Assembly: GCA_003551745.1 (NCBI GenBank)
Contig: PUNI01000341.1
Span: forward strand, 1-5,834
Source: Paracoccaceae bacterium
GTDB lineage: Bacteria; Pseudomonadota; Alphaproteobacteria; Rhodobacterales; Rhodobacteraceae
DNA length: 5,834 nt
Reading direction: 5' to 3'
Shown: positions 5,629 through 5,834 of the stretch, piece after piece
Layout of the letters: each line of letters begins with the position of its first letter
Numbering within the stretch: the first letter of the stretch is position 1
Made by a program: the position numbers and the translations under genes
Notes under the pieces: model-generated
What the model was told of the DNA's origin: nothing
The model's input: the letters and a program-made list of their open reading frames with translations, nothing else
The model's database searches: none

Positions 5629-5834
5629 GCCGCGCCCTCCCCGCCGCGCTCGCGCAGCAGTTCGAGAAAGCGGGTCTCCAGCCGGTTGCCCTTCTCGCGC
5701 AGCCCGGCGATACGCACCCCGGCGGCGGTCAGTTCGGCGAACACCGGGTTCAGCTCGGTGCCGCGCGGCACGTCCACCTCCAGGGTGTGCGCATCCACCG
5801 GGCGCAGGGTGCCGGCGGACAGCGCGAGCTCCCC
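5625..5834 (-). CDS. yadG: ABC transporter ATP-binding protein, YadG-like, C-terminal fragment
   Basis: Only the last 69 residues are in the window; the gene continues past the right edge, so Walker A, signature and Walker B motifs are not visible. The visible part reads as the C-terminal regulatory extension of a CcmA/YadG-type ABC-2 exporter ATPase: HTLEVDVPRGTELNPVF (near visible residues 16-32), a GVRIAGLREKGNRLETRFLELL segment (about 40-61), and a short glycine-rich tail. The NRLE..FL pattern is typical of the end of this family. The TGA overlaps the permease ATG as ATGA, consistent with an ATPase-permease pair made in fixed ratio. The identification rests on this tail and on the position next to a YadH-like permease; the catalytic domain would have to be checked outside the window. 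Confidence 0.78.
   Translation of the reverse strand, partial: GELALSAGTLRPVDAHTLEVDVPRGTELNPVFAELTAAGVRIAGLREKGNRLETRFLELLRERGGEGAA

Noticed and set aside
1..5834. Cobalamin riboswitch, tRNA, CRISPR array, insertion sequence or phage element
   Set aside because: There is essentially no non-coding space. No B12-box-like leader, repeat-spacer array, transposase motif or terminal inverted repeat was seen on either strand.
1..5834. A previously undescribed biological system
   Set aside because: All eight genes belong to recognised families (seven strongly, the ATPase tail less so). Novelty is limited to arrangement, not gene content.

Overview
The window is a very GC-rich, gene-dense stretch of bacterial chromosome that carries most of an aerobic (oxygen-dependent) cobalamin corrin-ring cluster. 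The precorrin-3B synthase CobG, which has paired Fe-S cysteine motifs, points to the aerobic route. The GC bias and the close resemblance of the ABC permease to E. coli YadH suggest a high-GC proteobacterium, probably a gammaproteobacterium. That placement is inference; no marker gene fixes the taxon.

Layout from the right edge, following minus-strand transcription: the C-terminal end of an ABC ATPase (yadG-like, cut by the edge), the ABC-2 permease yadH, cobG, cobH, cobI and cobJ. Every neighbouring pair in this run overlaps: four junctions are ATGA overlaps of 4 bp, and cobG/cobH overlap by 14 bp. Most starts have a clear Shine-Dalgarno sequence. The six genes look like one translationally coupled operon whose promoter lies beyond the right edge. 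At the left, cobK lies on the plus strand. It meets cobJ tail-to-tail with a 28-bp overlap and sits head-to-head with cobL (minus strand, cut by the left edge), with the two starts within about 5 bp of each other. There is at most about 4 bp of non-coding DNA in the window, so no room for a riboswitch, conventional promoter or intrinsic terminator between genes.

Functionally, CobI methylates precorrin-2 at C20, CobG converts precorrin-3A to 3B, CobJ contracts the ring and methylates C17, CobK reduces precorrin-6A, CobL methylates C5 and C15 and decarboxylates, and CobH moves the C11 methyl group to C12 to give hydrogenobyrinate. CobM and CobF, needed between CobJ and CobK, are not in the window. 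The YadGH-type exporter is an unexpected operon partner whose substrate is unknown.

I found no mobile element, CRISPR array, RNA gene or clearly new system. The interest lies in the architecture: the inverted cobK, the exporter coupled to cobG, a possible frame problem at the cobL start, and a small tandem repeat in cobI.
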